Assembly (NCBI RefSeq): GCF_016921195.1
Contig: NZ_JAFGYF010000005.1
Coordinates: forward strand, 62,001-126,000
Direction of reading: 5' to 3'
DNA length: 64,000 bases
DNA from: Cellulosimicrobium cellulans
GTDB taxonomy: Bacteria; Actinomycetota; Actinomycetes; Actinomycetales; Cellulomonadaceae
In this document: piece after piece, positions 16,275-25,648 of the stretch
Position numbering within the stretch: position 1 is the first letter of the stretch
Layout: each line of letters starts with the position of its first letter
The notes under the pieces: model-generated
Database searches by the model: none
Told to the model about the DNA's origin: nothing
What the model saw: the letters and a program-made list of their open reading frames with translations, nothing else
Position numbers and translations under genes: made by a program

Positions 16275-16736
16275 GTGCCTCCTCGCAAGCCCTCCGGACA
16301 GCCGCCCGAGCAGCCGCCGACGACGCCTTCACCGGCGCCCGACGGCGCGTCGCGACCCCCGGCGCTGACCGCGCTCGTCGTCGGGGTCGGGATCGAGGTC
16401 GCGGTCCTCGCCGTGGGTGCGGTCCTCCTCCTCGTCGAGCTCGTGCGCGGCGGGTCGCAGTCGTTCGGGGTCAGCGTGTTCCTCGTCGTCTTCGCGCTGG
16501 GCGTCGCCGCGGTGCTCGCGGCGAGCCTGCGCGGCCTGCTGCGCGGGCAGCGCTGGGCGCGGTCGCCGGTCGCGACGTGGCAGATCCTCCAGGCGGTCGT
16601 GGCGATCAGCTCGCTCCAGGTGGGCGTCACGCCGTGGGTCGTCGCCGCGCTCGTGCTCGCCGTGGTGGTCTTCGTCCTCCTCATGCTGCGGCCGGTCGTC
16701 GAGGCGACGACCCGTGACTCGCGGGCCGCGGCCTGA
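16275..16736 (+). CDS. Small four-span membrane protein, function unknown
   Basis: 153 residues. A Pro-rich cytoplasmic tail of about 30 residues (PPRKPSGQPPEQPPTTPSP) is followed by four hydrophobic segments: near 32-55 (ALVVGVGIEVAVLAVGAVLLL), 65-88, 100-118 and 122-142. I recognise no domain with known function. The GTG is chosen because it begins the Pro-rich actinobacterial style N-terminus and has a -10 box 8 bases upstream. It is convergent with the large ATPase gene. Confidence 0.65.
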   Translation: MPPRKPSGQPPEQPPTTPSPAPDGASRPPALTALVVGVGIEVAVLAVGAVLLLVELVRGGSQSFGVSVFLVVFALGVAAVLAASLRGLLRGQRWARSPVATWQILQAVVAISSLQVGVTPWVVAALVLAVVVFVLLMLRPVVEATTRDSRAAA

Positions 16737-16773
16737 CACCAGGGCCGCGCCGGACACCCGGGCACCCGGTGCG

Positions 16774-19700
16774 TCACGCCTCATGCCCCGGCTGGGCGTG
16801 ACCGGACGTCCCTGAGGCTCGACCGCCCGCCGAGGGCAGCGCGAGCTGCACCGGGGTGAGCCGGGCACCCTGGACGAGCACGCCGCGGCCGGGTCGCGGC
16901 CGCCCCGGCTCGGCGAGCCACTCGAGGCCACGACCGAACACCTCGGTGCTGCCGCGCTCACCCGGCGCCAGGACGATGCCGACGCGCACGCCGCGCAGGT
17001 CCGCGAGCGGGCCGCGCAGCGCCGACGCGGCTCCGCCGGTCGTCGCGGACGCGAGGAGCACGAGGCCGTCCCGGCAGGCCGCCGCGAGCCGTTCGCCCTC
17101 GACCACGCAGAGCTGGACGAGGAGGTCCAGGTCGTCGACCACGACCACGCCGGGCGGCACCGGCGGACCGTTCTCGCGCGCGTCCTCCTGCCCGGTCTCG
17201 CGCGTGCCGGCGGCGACGGCGTCGAGGAGCGCGCCGACGTCGGCCGGCGCGTACCGGCGGACCACGCGCGTCCGGGGTCCAGCGGCCGCGGCGAGCGCGT
17301 CGTCGCGAGCGACCACCGCACGCAGGGCGCCCGCGCGCGCGACGTGCCGCGCGAGCAGGGTCAGCGCGTTCGTGCGCCCCGAGCCCGGCGGGCCGACGAC
17401 GAGCGCTCCGCCCGACACGTCCAGCGTGACCGTGGCGGCCGTGTCGCCGCCCCGCCCCACCGGGACGTGGAGCGCGTCCGACGTCGGGCGTGGACGGTCC
17501 GCCGCACGGAGCGGACCGGGATCCGCGAGGTCGGCGGGGACGACCCGCGCGGGCAGCGGCAGGAGTCGGAAGCCTCGGGGCCGCGCGTCTCGGTCCGGTG
17601 CGCCCGGCCCGGCGGCGGCCGGGAGCGGCGCCCTCCCGGGCGCGAGGCGCGGCGGCGGTTGCGCGGGGAGGGCGACCTGGCACAGGACCGGTTCGCCGGG
17701 ACCGAGCCACACGGCGCGCCCCGCCGGACCTCCGCGCCCGGCGAGCGCCGAGGGCACGCCCAGCGCCACGTCGTCGTGACGGTCGCGCGAGACCATGACC
17801 GCGCGCACCCCGACCAGCGACGACAGCCCCGCCACCGCCGCGCTGCCGCACCCCACGGCGACCGCGGCGGGGCCGGCGAGCACGTCCGTGAGCGCGTCGG
17901 CGCCGGCACCGCCCGCCACCCCCGCGAGGACCGACCGCACGGCGTCGACGTCGTCCACGAGGAGGAGCACCCGGTCGGTCGGGTCGTCGGTCCCCGCGGG
18001 GCGCGCCTGGCCGTCGTCGTGACCGGCGAGCAGCCGCAGGAGGCGGACGAGACGGCGCGGGTCGTCGCGGTCGACGATCGTCCCCGCCCCCGGGTGGGTC
18101 GCGAGGTCCGCGAGCCCCGACCCGACGGCGTGGACCGTCCACCCGCGCGCGAGCGCGGCCCGTCCCACGGTCCGCAGCGCCGTCGTGCGGCCCGAGCGTG
18201 CGCGGCCCAGCACCGCGAGGTGCCCGTCGCGGGGGTCCCACCGGACGACGGTCCGGCGTTGCAGGTCGGGGTCGTCGCCGAGCGCCACGGGCAGCGCCGC
18301 CACCCCGGACAGCACCTCGTCACCCAAGGGGCCGGACCGACCGTCCCGCGGGCCCGCAGGGTCCTCCTGCGGGACACCGGCCCCGAGCTCGCCGTCATGC
18401 GCCGTCGCGCCCGCCGCGCGCGCGACGGCGGCGAGGTCGTCCTGCCCGACCCGGTCGGGCAGGGCGGGCAGCCACGGCGGCGGCCCCGGGCGCAGGCCGG
18501 CGCGCTCCGCGACGTCGCGGGCCGCGGCCACGATCCGGGGGAGCCGGTCGTCAGCGGGCCGAGCTGCTCCCGCGCCGGGCGCGTGGCAGTCGTCGTGCAC
18601 GGGGGAGGGTTCGCGGTCGAGCCCTCGTGCGACGCCCCACGGAGGAGCGTCGCGTGCACCCGACGCCGAGGCGCGCGCCGGAGCCCCGGCCCGGGCGCAC
18701 TGCACCGCGAGCGGAGGTTCGGCACCCCGGCGCAGGACGAGCCGCCCCGGCGCCGACGCCGGGACGAGCGCCGCCAGCGGAGACTCGACGACGTCGCGCG
18801 AGTCCGCGACGTCGACCACCCGCAGGGCGAGGCGCAGGGTGATGTTGGCCCGCACGTCGGCGCTCACCGCCCCGGCGGGCCGCTGCGTCGCCAGGACGAG
18901 GTGCACGCCGAGGGAGCGGCCCTGGGCGGCGACGCGCAGCAGGCCGGGCAGCAGGTCGGGCAGGTCGTCGGCGAGCGCACGGAACTCGTCCACCACGACG
19001 ACGAGCCGTGGCAGCCGTCCTCGGGGGAGCTCGTCGACGCTGGTCGCGCCCGCCACGGCGAGCACGCGCTCGCGCCGCCGCAGCTCGGACCGCAGCCCGG
19101 CGAGCGCGCGACCGGCGAGGCCCGGGTCGAGGTCGGTCACCGTGCCCACGACGTGCGGCAGGAGACTGCACGCCCCGAAGCTCGCGCCGCCCTTGAAGTC
19201 GACGAGCGCGAACGACAGCTCCGCCGGCGAGCGCGCGAGCGCGAGCCCCGCGACGAGGGTCTGGAGGAGCTCCGACTTGCCCGCTCCCGTGGTCCCGGCG
19301 ACGAGCACGTGCGGGCCGTCGCGGACGAGGTCGACCGTCACCGGTGCGCCCCCGGAGCCGACGCCGAGCACGACCCGCAGGCCGGTCCCGTCGCGCCGCG
19401 CCGCGTCCTGCCAGCGGGCGCCGACCCACGCGGCGAGGTCGTCCGGCTCCGTCGGCAGGCCGAGGAGGTCACCGAGCGCGACGTCGGCCGGCAGCGAGGG
19501 CGAGGTCGGGTCGCCGGGGTCGTGCCCGGCCGGGTCGGTGCCGCCGAGGCGGCCGAGGTGGTCCGCCGCCGCGAGCCGACGGGCGAGCGCGACGGCCCAC
19601 TCCTCGCTCGCCCCGACGTGCTCGCGCTCGGTGCGCGCGTCGTCCGGGCCGGTGACCACGACGGTCGGGCCGGCCACGTCCACGACCGTCCGGCACCACG

Positions 19701-21114
19701 CCGGGACGCGGGCCACGTCGTCGAGCACGAGGAGCAGGTCGGTCCCCGCGGCCCTGAGCCGCTCCCAGGCCCGGGCGAGCTCGCCCGCGGGCGGCACCCC
19801 GTCGACGACGAGGACGGCGGCCGGGCCGGTCGGCGGTCGTGCGGCGTCCAGCGAGCCGACGGCGCCGGCGTGCGGTAGCCACCGGCACCAGGCCCAGTCG
19901 GCCGCGGCGTGCGGCGGGTGCCGGAACGTCGCCACGGCGCCCGCCGACAGGAGCTCCCCGAGCACGGCCCGCGCGGCGGCGAGCGCGAGGGCGCGGGGGC
20001 CGACGACGGCGACGCAGCCGTCGGGGAGCCGCACGGGCGCGACGGGTTCGACCGCGGCGCCGCTCGGGTCCACGCCCTGGACCGACCGTGCCCCGCCAGG
20101 CGGCGTGACGACCGGTGCGAGGCGGGCGACCGTCGCCCAGGTGAGCGCGTCCGCGGGCCGAGGGCACAACGGGTCGACGGGCGTCGTCGCTCGCGCGTCG
20201 TCGCCGCCCGGCGACCGCCTCACGTCGGAGCCCGGACCTCTGCGACCCCGGCGGGCCGCGCGGCGTCGGCGAGCCTCGACGAGCGCGGGGACGAGGAGCG
20301 CCAGCGGTCCGGCGAGGGCGAGCAGCGCGTACAGCGGCTGGCGGAACGTCACGGCGAGGGTGAGCGACGCGACCGCGGGCACGGCCGCCGTCGCGAGGTG
20401 GCCGGTGCTCGGCCGGCCCGGCGACGCGTCGACCGAGGCCGGGCCGACGGGGCCGGTGCGGGGACCGTGCACGAGGACGGGGCGCGGGCGCAGGGCATAG
20501 GCGCCGTGGGGCGTCACGAGGGCGTCGCCCGCGCGCCACCGCACCGTGCGCCACGAGGCGACCCGGCGACCGGCCCGGGCAGGTCGTGCGACGAGGACCG
20601 CCGCGTCGTCGGGCACGCGGCGGGTGCCGCGCGGCGCACGGACGCGGACCCGTGTGCCGCGGCGCGTGCCGCGTCGGCGGACGTCGAGCGCGTCGACCCG
20701 GGTGCGGCCCGTGCCGTCCGGGACGGCGACGAGCCGCCCCGCGTCCCCACCGGCGAGGACGGCCACGTGGAGCGGCGCGGCGAGCACGGCGTCCGGGCGG
20801 GCCGCTCCGGCGACCGGCCTCCCGTCGGCGGGCGCGACGGCGACCGTCGCCCCGGGGAGCAGGGGTCGGGTCCCGCAGCGCTGGTCGTCGTCGACCGGGA
20901 CGCCGTCCACGAGCAGGGCGGCGGTGCGCAGCTCCGGGCGGCACACGAGCTCGGCGAGACCGGCGCGCACGTCGCCCAGGCGCGCCCCGGCCGGGAGCAG
21001 GACGTCCGTGGCCGGGTGCACCGTGACGCGCAGCCACGCCTCGCCCCGTGGCCCGGCGTGCTCGGGCGCGGACGGCGCGGGGCGGGTGACGCGGGACGGC
21101 GGGGCGGGCAGCAC
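16774..21114 (-). CDS. Orphan FtsK/SpoIIIE-type triple ATPase (EssC/EccC-like)
   Basis: 1,446 residues. A beta-rich N-terminal region (about 1-200), reminiscent of the FHA-bearing front of EssC, leads to two membrane spans (about 238-285). Three ATPase modules follow. The first is intact: Walker A GTTGAGKS (near 605), DFKGGASF, and Walker B RLVVVVDEFRAL (near 705). The second (LGRARSGRTTAL, near 970) and third (VGPPGSGRTNAL, near 1240) have Arg in place of the Walker A Lys. In type VII secretion such proteins drive export of WXG100 proteins, but no WXG100, EccB, EccD, EccE or mycosin gene is in view. The GTG start has only a weak ribosome site, and the N-terminus is the least certain part. 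Confidence 0.8.
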   Translation of the reverse strand: MLPAPPSRVTRPAPSAPEHAGPRGEAWLRVTVHPATDVLLPAGARLGDVRAGLAELVCRPELRTAALLVDGVPVDDDQRCGTRPLLPGATVAVAPADGRPVAGAARPDAVLAAPLHVAVLAGGDAGRLVAVPDGTGRTRVDALDVRRRGTRRGTRVRVRAPRGTRRVPDDAAVLVARPARAGRRVASWRTVRWRAGDALVTPHGAYALRPRPVLVHGPRTGPVGPASVDASPGRPSTGHLATAAVPAVASLTLAVTFRQPLYALLALAGPLALLVPALVEARRRRAARRGRRGPGSDVRRSPGGDDARATTPVDPLCPRPADALTWATVARLAPVVTPPGGARSVQGVDPSGAAVEPVAPVRLPDGCVAVVGPRALALAAARAVLGELLSAGAVATFRHPPHAAADWAWCRWLPHAGAVGSLDAARPPTGPAAVLVVDGVPPAGELARAWERLRAAGTDLLLVLDDVARVPAWCRTVVDVAGPTVVVTGPDDARTEREHVGASEEWAVALARRLAAADHLGRLGGTDPAGHDPGDPTSPSLPADVALGDLLGLPTEPDDLAAWVGARWQDAARRDGTGLRVVLGVGSGGAPVTVDLVRDGPHVLVAGTTGAGKSELLQTLVAGLALARSPAELSFALVDFKGGASFGACSLLPHVVGTVTDLDPGLAGRALAGLRSELRRRERVLAVAGATSVDELPRGRLPRLVVVVDEFRALADDLPDLLPGLLRVAAQGRSLGVHLVLATQRPAGAVSADVRANITLRLALRVVDVADSRDVVESPLAALVPASAPGRLVLRRGAEPPLAVQCARAGAPARASASGARDAPPWGVARGLDREPSPVHDDCHAPGAGAARPADDRLPRIVAAARDVAERAGLRPGPPPWLPALPDRVGQDDLAAVARAAGATAHDGELGAGVPQEDPAGPRDGRSGPLGDEVLSGVAALPVALGDDPDLQRRTVVRWDPRDGHLAVLGRARSGRTTALRTVGRAALARGWTVHAVGSGLADLATHPGAGTIVDRDDPRRLVRLLRLLAGHDDGQARPAGTDDPTDRVLLLVDDVDAVRSVLAGVAGGAGADALTDVLAGPAAVAVGCGSAAVAGLSSLVGVRAVMVSRDRHDDVALGVPSALAGRGGPAGRAVWLGPGEPVLCQVALPAQPPPRLAPGRAPLPAAAGPGAPDRDARPRGFRLLPLPARVVPADLADPGPLRAADRPRPTSDALHVPVGRGGDTAATVTLDVSGGALVVGPPGSGRTNALTLLARHVARAGALRAVVARDDALAAAAGPRTRVVRRYAPADVGALLDAVAAGTRETGQEDARENGPPVPPGVVVVDDLDLLVQLCVVEGERLAAACRDGLVLLASATTGGAASALRGPLADLRGVRVGIVLAPGERGSTEVFGRGLEWLAEPGRPRPGRGVLVQGARLTPVQLALPSAGGRASGTSGHAQPGHEA

Positions 21115-21160
21115 GCCGCGATGGTGCCCGACGAGGCGGCCTCCGCGCCCGGGGACGAGC

Positions 21161-21196
21161 GCGCCCCTGTGGACGGAGGTCCGTCCACAGGGGCGC
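21161..21196 (-). terminator. Terminator after the ABC exporter permease
   Basis: A perfect 16-base stem, GCGCCCCTGTGGACGG / CCGTCCACAGGGGCGC, with a 4-base loop. It lies 30 bases past the permease stop and upstream of the large ATPase gene, so the two are separate units. Confidence 0.8.
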
Positions 21197-21226
21197 GCGT
21201 CGGCCGTCAGGCGGACGGGTCGCGGC

Positions 21227-23785
21227 TCAGTCCACGGAGAGCGCCGCGACGGGCGACGTGCGGGCGGCCGTCCGGCCGGGCACGACGGACGCGACGAGCC
21301 CGGCGACGAGCGCGACGACGAGCACGAGCGCGACGTCCCGCCACGGCACCGCGAGCGACACGTCGCCCATGACGCTCAGCGCCGTCGCCGCCCCGGCCCA
21401 GCCGTACAGGACACCGAGCACGATGCCGAGGACCGCGCCCACGCCCGCGATGAGCATGCCCTCGATCGCCAGCATCCACCGCAGCTGGGCACGGCTGAGC
21501 CCGATCGCGCGCAGCGTCGCGGACTCGCGGCGCCGCTCGATGACGGAGAGCGAGAGCGTGTTCGCCACGCCGATGAGCGCGATGACGACCGCGACCGCGA
21601 GGAGCCCCACGATGACCCCGAGCACCGTGTCGATGACGCTCTGCATCGCCGCGCGCTCGACCGCGATGCCGGCGACCTCGACGGGCGTGTCCGACTCGAC
21701 GATCGCGTCCTGGATCGCGGGCACGACCTGCGTCGCCGCGTCCGTGTCGTCGAGCCCGACCCACAGCCGGGACACGACGGCGTCCGGGTCCAGGGTCCGC
21801 GCGTCGTCCGCGTCGAGGAGCCAGCCGGACCCGATGGCACCGACGTGGGCGGTCGCCTCGAGGGTCGCCCCGTCCGGCCCGGTGAGCTCGAGCGTGTCGC
21901 CCTCCGCGACGTCCCAGGACTCGGCGTCCGCCTCGGGGACCATGACCGTGCCGGGGGCGAACGCCGCGAGCACGTCGGGCGTGCGCACGACGTCGCGCGC
22001 CTGGTCCGGGTCGACGCCGTGCATCGTCATCTCGGCGCCGTCGAGCAGCGTGACCGTGACCCCGGAGAGCTCGACGACGCGCGAGACGCCCTCGGTCCCC
22101 GCGACGGAGCGCACGACGTCGTCCGGCACGGCGTCGCCCGTCGACCCGTAGGCGTCCGTCGCGACGAGGACGTCGACGGGGTACTGGTCGTCGAGCGCCG
22201 CGTCGAGCGAGGTGCGGGCGCTCGCGGCGCCGGTCGACATCATCGCGACGAGCGTGACGCCGATGAGCAGCGCGGTGCTGGTCGCCGTGGTCCGGCGCGG
22301 GTTGCGCAGCGTGTTCGCGGTGGCGAGCCGCGCCGTCGACCCCGTGCCGGCGAGGAGCCGGCCCACGAAGGACACGACGCCCGGCAGCCAGTACACCGCG
22401 CCGACGAGCACGCCGACGAACGACAGGGCGCCGCCCGCGACGCCCGCGAGGAGCCCGATCTCGGGGTTGCCGGTGCTGCCGAGCCAGATGCCGCCCCCGA
22501 GGACCGCGAGGCCGCCGAGGGTGAGCAGGCTCGCGACCACGAGACGCACGCGGCCGCCGCCGCGCGAGAGGCTCGGCGCGTCGGCCGGGCGCAGCGCCTC
22601 GAGCGGAGCGACGCGCGTGGCGGCCCGCGCCGGGGCGAACGACGCGACGACCGTCACCAGCGTCCCCACGAGCAGCGGCACGAGGACGACCGCGGGCGTC
22701 ACCGTGATCGTGGCCGGGATCGGCACGCCCAGGTCGGCGCCACGGGCCACGAGGAGCGCGACCTGCGTGAGGAGGCCGCCCAGCAGGATGCCGCCCACGG
22801 AGGACAGGACGCCGAGGATCGTCGCCTCGGTCAGGACCGACCGGGCGAGCTGCGACCGGTTGGCGCCGACGGCCCGCAGGAGGGCGAGGGTGCGCGTGCG
22901 CTGGGCGACGAGCACCTGGAACGTGTTCGCGATGACGAGCGCCGCGACGAGCAGCGCGACCGCGGCGAACCCGAGGATGACGTAGGTGAAGACGTCCTGG
23001 TCGCCGGTCATCTTGCGGGCCTGCGCCTGGGCGTGCTCGTCGGGCGTCACGGCCTGGGCCTCGTCCGGGGACGCGGCGACGAGGGCCGTGCGCGCGGACT
23101 CGAGGTCGGTGCCCGGCGCGAGGCCGACCATCGCCGCGGAGTAGGTGCGCTCGGGGTCGTCCGGCGCGGTCTGCGCCGACTCCCACGCGGACACGTCCTC
23201 GGCCGTGACGACGACGGCTCCGCCCATCTGGGCGTACGCGCCGTAGGGGTCGTCGGTCGTCCCGACGACGGTCAGCTCGTCGCGGACCTCCTCGTACGCG
23301 CCGCCGTCGGGCGCGGCGTCGTCCCACACGTTGCGCGAGCTCGTGACGGTGTCGCCGATGTCGACGCCGAGGCGCTCGGCCACGGCGGTCGGCAGGGAGA
23401 CCTGCCCGCTCGCCGTCGGCATCGACCCCTCGACGACCTCGAGCGCCTCGAAGCGCGGGTCGGAGGGTGCGGGGACGCCGAGCTGGAACACGCGCTTCGC
23501 GCCGTGCGACAGGTCGAGGTAGGTGAACTGGACCGCGTCCACCGCGTCGACGCCCGGGACCGAGCGCAGGGCGTCCACGTCGGACGCCGTGAGGTCGCTC
23601 GGCGCGGAGACGACGAGGTCCGCGTCCGCGAACTGCGCCGCGATCGAGTCGTTCGTGGTCTGGGTGATGACGTTGCCCGCGATCAGGGTCGCCGTGACGA
23701 ACGCCGTCCCGATGACGATCGCGACGCCGGCCGCGACGAGGCGGCCGATGCTGCGGCGCATCTGCGCCAGGGTGAGGCGGAGCAT
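21227..23785 (-). CDS. ABC exporter permease, FtsX/MacB type with two FtsX repeats
   Basis: 852 residues with a duplicated layout: a membrane span at 15-37 (LVAAGVAIVIGTAFVTATLI), a large outside domain, three spans at about 265-405 (VILGFAAVALLVAALVIANTFQVLVAQRTRTLALLRAVGANRSQL), then a second half with the same order. The second half ends in VIALIGVANTLSLSVIERRRESATLRAIGLSRAQL. Both 'R.r..alLRAvGa.r.ql' FtsX signatures are present. Such exporters move peptides or lipids or act mechanically on the envelope. It overlaps its ATPase by one base (TGATG), so the pair is translated together. Confidence 0.9.
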   Translation of the reverse strand: MLRLTLAQMRRSIGRLVAAGVAIVIGTAFVTATLIAGNVITQTTNDSIAAQFADADLVVSAPSDLTASDVDALRSVPGVDAVDAVQFTYLDLSHGAKRVFQLGVPAPSDPRFEALEVVEGSMPTASGQVSLPTAVAERLGVDIGDTVTSSRNVWDDAAPDGGAYEEVRDELTVVGTTDDPYGAYAQMGGAVVVTAEDVSAWESAQTAPDDPERTYSAAMVGLAPGTDLESARTALVAASPDEAQAVTPDEHAQAQARKMTGDQDVFTYVILGFAAVALLVAALVIANTFQVLVAQRTRTLALLRAVGANRSQLARSVLTEATILGVLSSVGGILLGGLLTQVALLVARGADLGVPIPATITVTPAVVLVPLLVGTLVTVVASFAPARAATRVAPLEALRPADAPSLSRGGGRVRLVVASLLTLGGLAVLGGGIWLGSTGNPEIGLLAGVAGGALSFVGVLVGAVYWLPGVVSFVGRLLAGTGSTARLATANTLRNPRRTTATSTALLIGVTLVAMMSTGAASARTSLDAALDDQYPVDVLVATDAYGSTGDAVPDDVVRSVAGTEGVSRVVELSGVTVTLLDGAEMTMHGVDPDQARDVVRTPDVLAAFAPGTVMVPEADAESWDVAEGDTLELTGPDGATLEATAHVGAIGSGWLLDADDARTLDPDAVVSRLWVGLDDTDAATQVVPAIQDAIVESDTPVEVAGIAVERAAMQSVIDTVLGVIVGLLAVAVVIALIGVANTLSLSVIERRRESATLRAIGLSRAQLRWMLAIEGMLIAGVGAVLGIVLGVLYGWAGAATALSVMGDVSLAVPWRDVALVLVVALVAGLVASVVPGRTAARTSPVAALSVD

Positions 23786-24609
23786 CAGGCGCGCACCGCC
23801 TGCGACGCCGTGGGGGCGGAGCCGTCGGCGCCCGGCGCCTCGAGCGTGCGCAGGGCGTCGAGCCCGGCGAGCACCGACTCGGGCGTCGGGTCGCTGATGT
23901 CGCCCGCGATCCTCCCGTCGGCGATGAGCACGACGCGGTCCGCGTAGGCGGCCGCGGTCGGGTCGTGCGTGACCATGATGATCGTGCGGCCGAGCTCACG
24001 GACCGACCGGCGCAGGAAGCTCAGCACCTCCGCGCCCGAGCGCGAGTCCAGGTTGCCCGTCGGCTCGTCGGCGAAGACGACCTCGGGCCCGGCGATGAGG
24101 GCGCGCGCGATGGCGACGCGCTGCTGCTGCCCGCCGGACAGCTCGCTCGGCCGGTGGTTCAGCCGCGCCTCGAGGCCGAGCGTCCGGACCAGCGTGTCGA
24201 ACCACGCGCGGTCGACCTTGCCGCCCGCGAGCTCGACGGGGAGCGCGATGTTCTGCTCCGCCGTGAACATGGGCAGGAGGTTGAACGACTGGAACACGAA
24301 GCCCACCCGGTCGCGGCGCAGCTGCGTCAGCGCGTTGTCGTTCAGGCCCGTGACCTCGGTGTCGCCGATGAAGGCGTGCCCGCTCGTCGCGGTGTCCAGC
24401 CCCGCGAGCAGGTGCATGAGCGTCGACTTGCCCGAGCCCGAGGGGCCCATGATGGCCGTGAAGTGGCCGCGCTCGAAGTCCACGTCCACGCCGTCGAGGG
24501 CGTGCACCGCCGCCTCGCCCGTGCCGTAGGTCTTGCGCAGCGAGCGGGCCCGGACCGCGGGCGGGCCGGCGGGGGCGGGGTCGGTGGGGCGGTACACGGT
24601 CGTGTCCAC
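23785..24609 (-). CDS. ABC exporter ATP-binding protein (MacB/LolD type)
   Basis: 274 residues. Walker A GPSGSGKST, Q-loop VFQSFNLLP, signature LSGGQQQRVAIARAL, Walker B VVFADEPTGNLDS and the switch His in MVTHD are all intact. The C-terminal 40 residues are an Ala-rich extension. The GTG start follows AGGAGA at 7 bases. It pairs with the FtsX-type permease. The upstream neighbours are a NarL-type response regulator and its kinase, a pairing often found for exporters responding to envelope stress or antimicrobial peptides. Confidence 0.92.
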   Translation of the reverse strand: MDTTVYRPTDPAPAGPPAVRARSLRKTYGTGEAAVHALDGVDVDFERGHFTAIMGPSGSGKSTLMHLLAGLDTATSGHAFIGDTEVTGLNDNALTQLRRDRVGFVFQSFNLLPMFTAEQNIALPVELAGGKVDRAWFDTLVRTLGLEARLNHRPSELSGGQQQRVAIARALIAGPEVVFADEPTGNLDSRSGAEVLSFLRRSVRELGRTIIMVTHDPTAAAYADRVVLIADGRIAGDISDPTPESVLAGLDALRTLEAPGADGSAPTASQAVRA

Positions 24610-24805
24610 GTCATCTCCTGAGTACGTCGTCGAGGGTCGTCGTCGGGTCCGTCGCGCGCTCGCACCGACCAGGTCGGAGGCGTGCGTCGGGATCGTGGAC
24701 GACGCTACGGACCGGGCACGCCCCGCCGCGTCCGGCGAGGGTCGGGTCCTGCACGGGAGGCGGGTCATCCCGTGGTCGTACCCGACCCGCGCCGAGGGCT
24801 GACAC

Positions 24806-24844
24806 GACGGCGCCCCACGGGTCCGGGACCGGTGGGGCGCCGTC
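24806..24844 (-). terminator. Terminator between two-component system and ABC exporter
   Basis: A perfect 13-base stem, GACGGCGCCCCAC / GTGGGGCGCCGTC, with a 13-base loop. It lies 15 bases past the response-regulator stop. It separates the regulatory genes from the exporter, which then needs its own promoter. Confidence 0.78.
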
Positions 24845-24858
24845 GGGGGGCAGGGGAG

Positions 24859-25593
24859 TCAGGCGCCCGGCCGGACCAGCCCCGTCTCGTAGGCCGTGAC
24901 GACCGCCTGGACGCGGTCGCGCGCGCCGAGCTTGGCGAGGATGCGGCCGACGTGCGTCTTGACCGTGGCCTCGGCGACGAACAGGTCGCTCGCGATCTCG
25001 GTGTTGGACCGGCCGCGCGCCATGAGGACGAGCACCTCGCGCTCGCGCTCGGTGAGGCCCTCGACGGCGGCGTGCGCGGGGGAGTCCTCGACCTGCTCGG
25101 CGGGCAGCGCGGTCACCAGGTGCTCGAGCAGGCGCCGCGTGGACGAGGGCGCGATGACGGCGTCGCCGCGGTGCACCGTGCGGATCGCGGCGAGCATCTC
25201 CTCGGGCGGCGCGTCCTTGAGCAGGAACCCGCTCGCGCCGGAGCGGATGGCCTCGAGCACGTACTCGTCGAGGTCGAACGTGGTGAGGACGATGACCTTG
25301 GGCGCGTGCCCGCCGTCGGCCGCCGCGGCCGTGAGCCGGGCCGTCGTCTGGAGCCCGTCGAGGTGCGGCATGCGGACGTCCATGAGTACGACGTCGACCG
25401 GGTGGTCGGCGAGCAGGCGCAGGGCCTGCAGCCCGTCGCCCGCCTCGACCGCGACCGTGAGGTCCGGCTGCGAGTCGATGACCATGCGGAAGCCCGCGCG
25501 CACGAGCTGCTGGTCGTCGACGAGCGCGATGCGCACGGGCTCGTGCGGCTCCGGAGCGTACGCGTCGTCGTGGGCGGGGAGGGCGTCGGTCAT
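24859..25593 (-). CDS. NarL/LuxR-family response regulator
   Basis: 244 residues. The receiver domain (20-140) has the acidic pair Asp26/Asp27 in RIALVDDQQLVRAGF, the phosphoacceptor Asp72 in DVVLMDVRMPHLDG, and the switch Thr and Lys (VIVLTTFD, GFLLKDAPPEEM). The LuxR helix-turn-helix (about 180-235) reads GLTEREREVLVLMARGRSN, then VAEATVKTHVGRILAKL. It lies 55 bases downstream of its DesK-type kinase and just upstream of the ABC exporter, which is the probable target. Confidence 0.94.
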   Translation of the reverse strand: MTDALPAHDDAYAPEPHEPVRIALVDDQQLVRAGFRMVIDSQPDLTVAVEAGDGLQALRLLADHPVDVVLMDVRMPHLDGLQTTARLTAAAADGGHAPKVIVLTTFDLDEYVLEAIRSGASGFLLKDAPPEEMLAAIRTVHRGDAVIAPSSTRRLLEHLVTALPAEQVEDSPAHAAVEGLTEREREVLVLMARGRSNTEIASDLFVAEATVKTHVGRILAKLGARDRVQAVVTAYETGLVRPGA

Positions 25594-25648
25594 GGTGTCC
25601 TGTCGGTCCGAGCGGCTACGGGCGGTGCGGGTCGCGGGGCGGCGGTGG

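Noticed and set aside
16774-24609. The EssC-like ATPase plus neighbouring genes considered as a type VII secretion locus
   Set aside because: No WXG100, EccB, EccD, EccE or mycosin genes; a strong terminator separates it from the ABC exporter, which belongs to the FtsX/MacB class.
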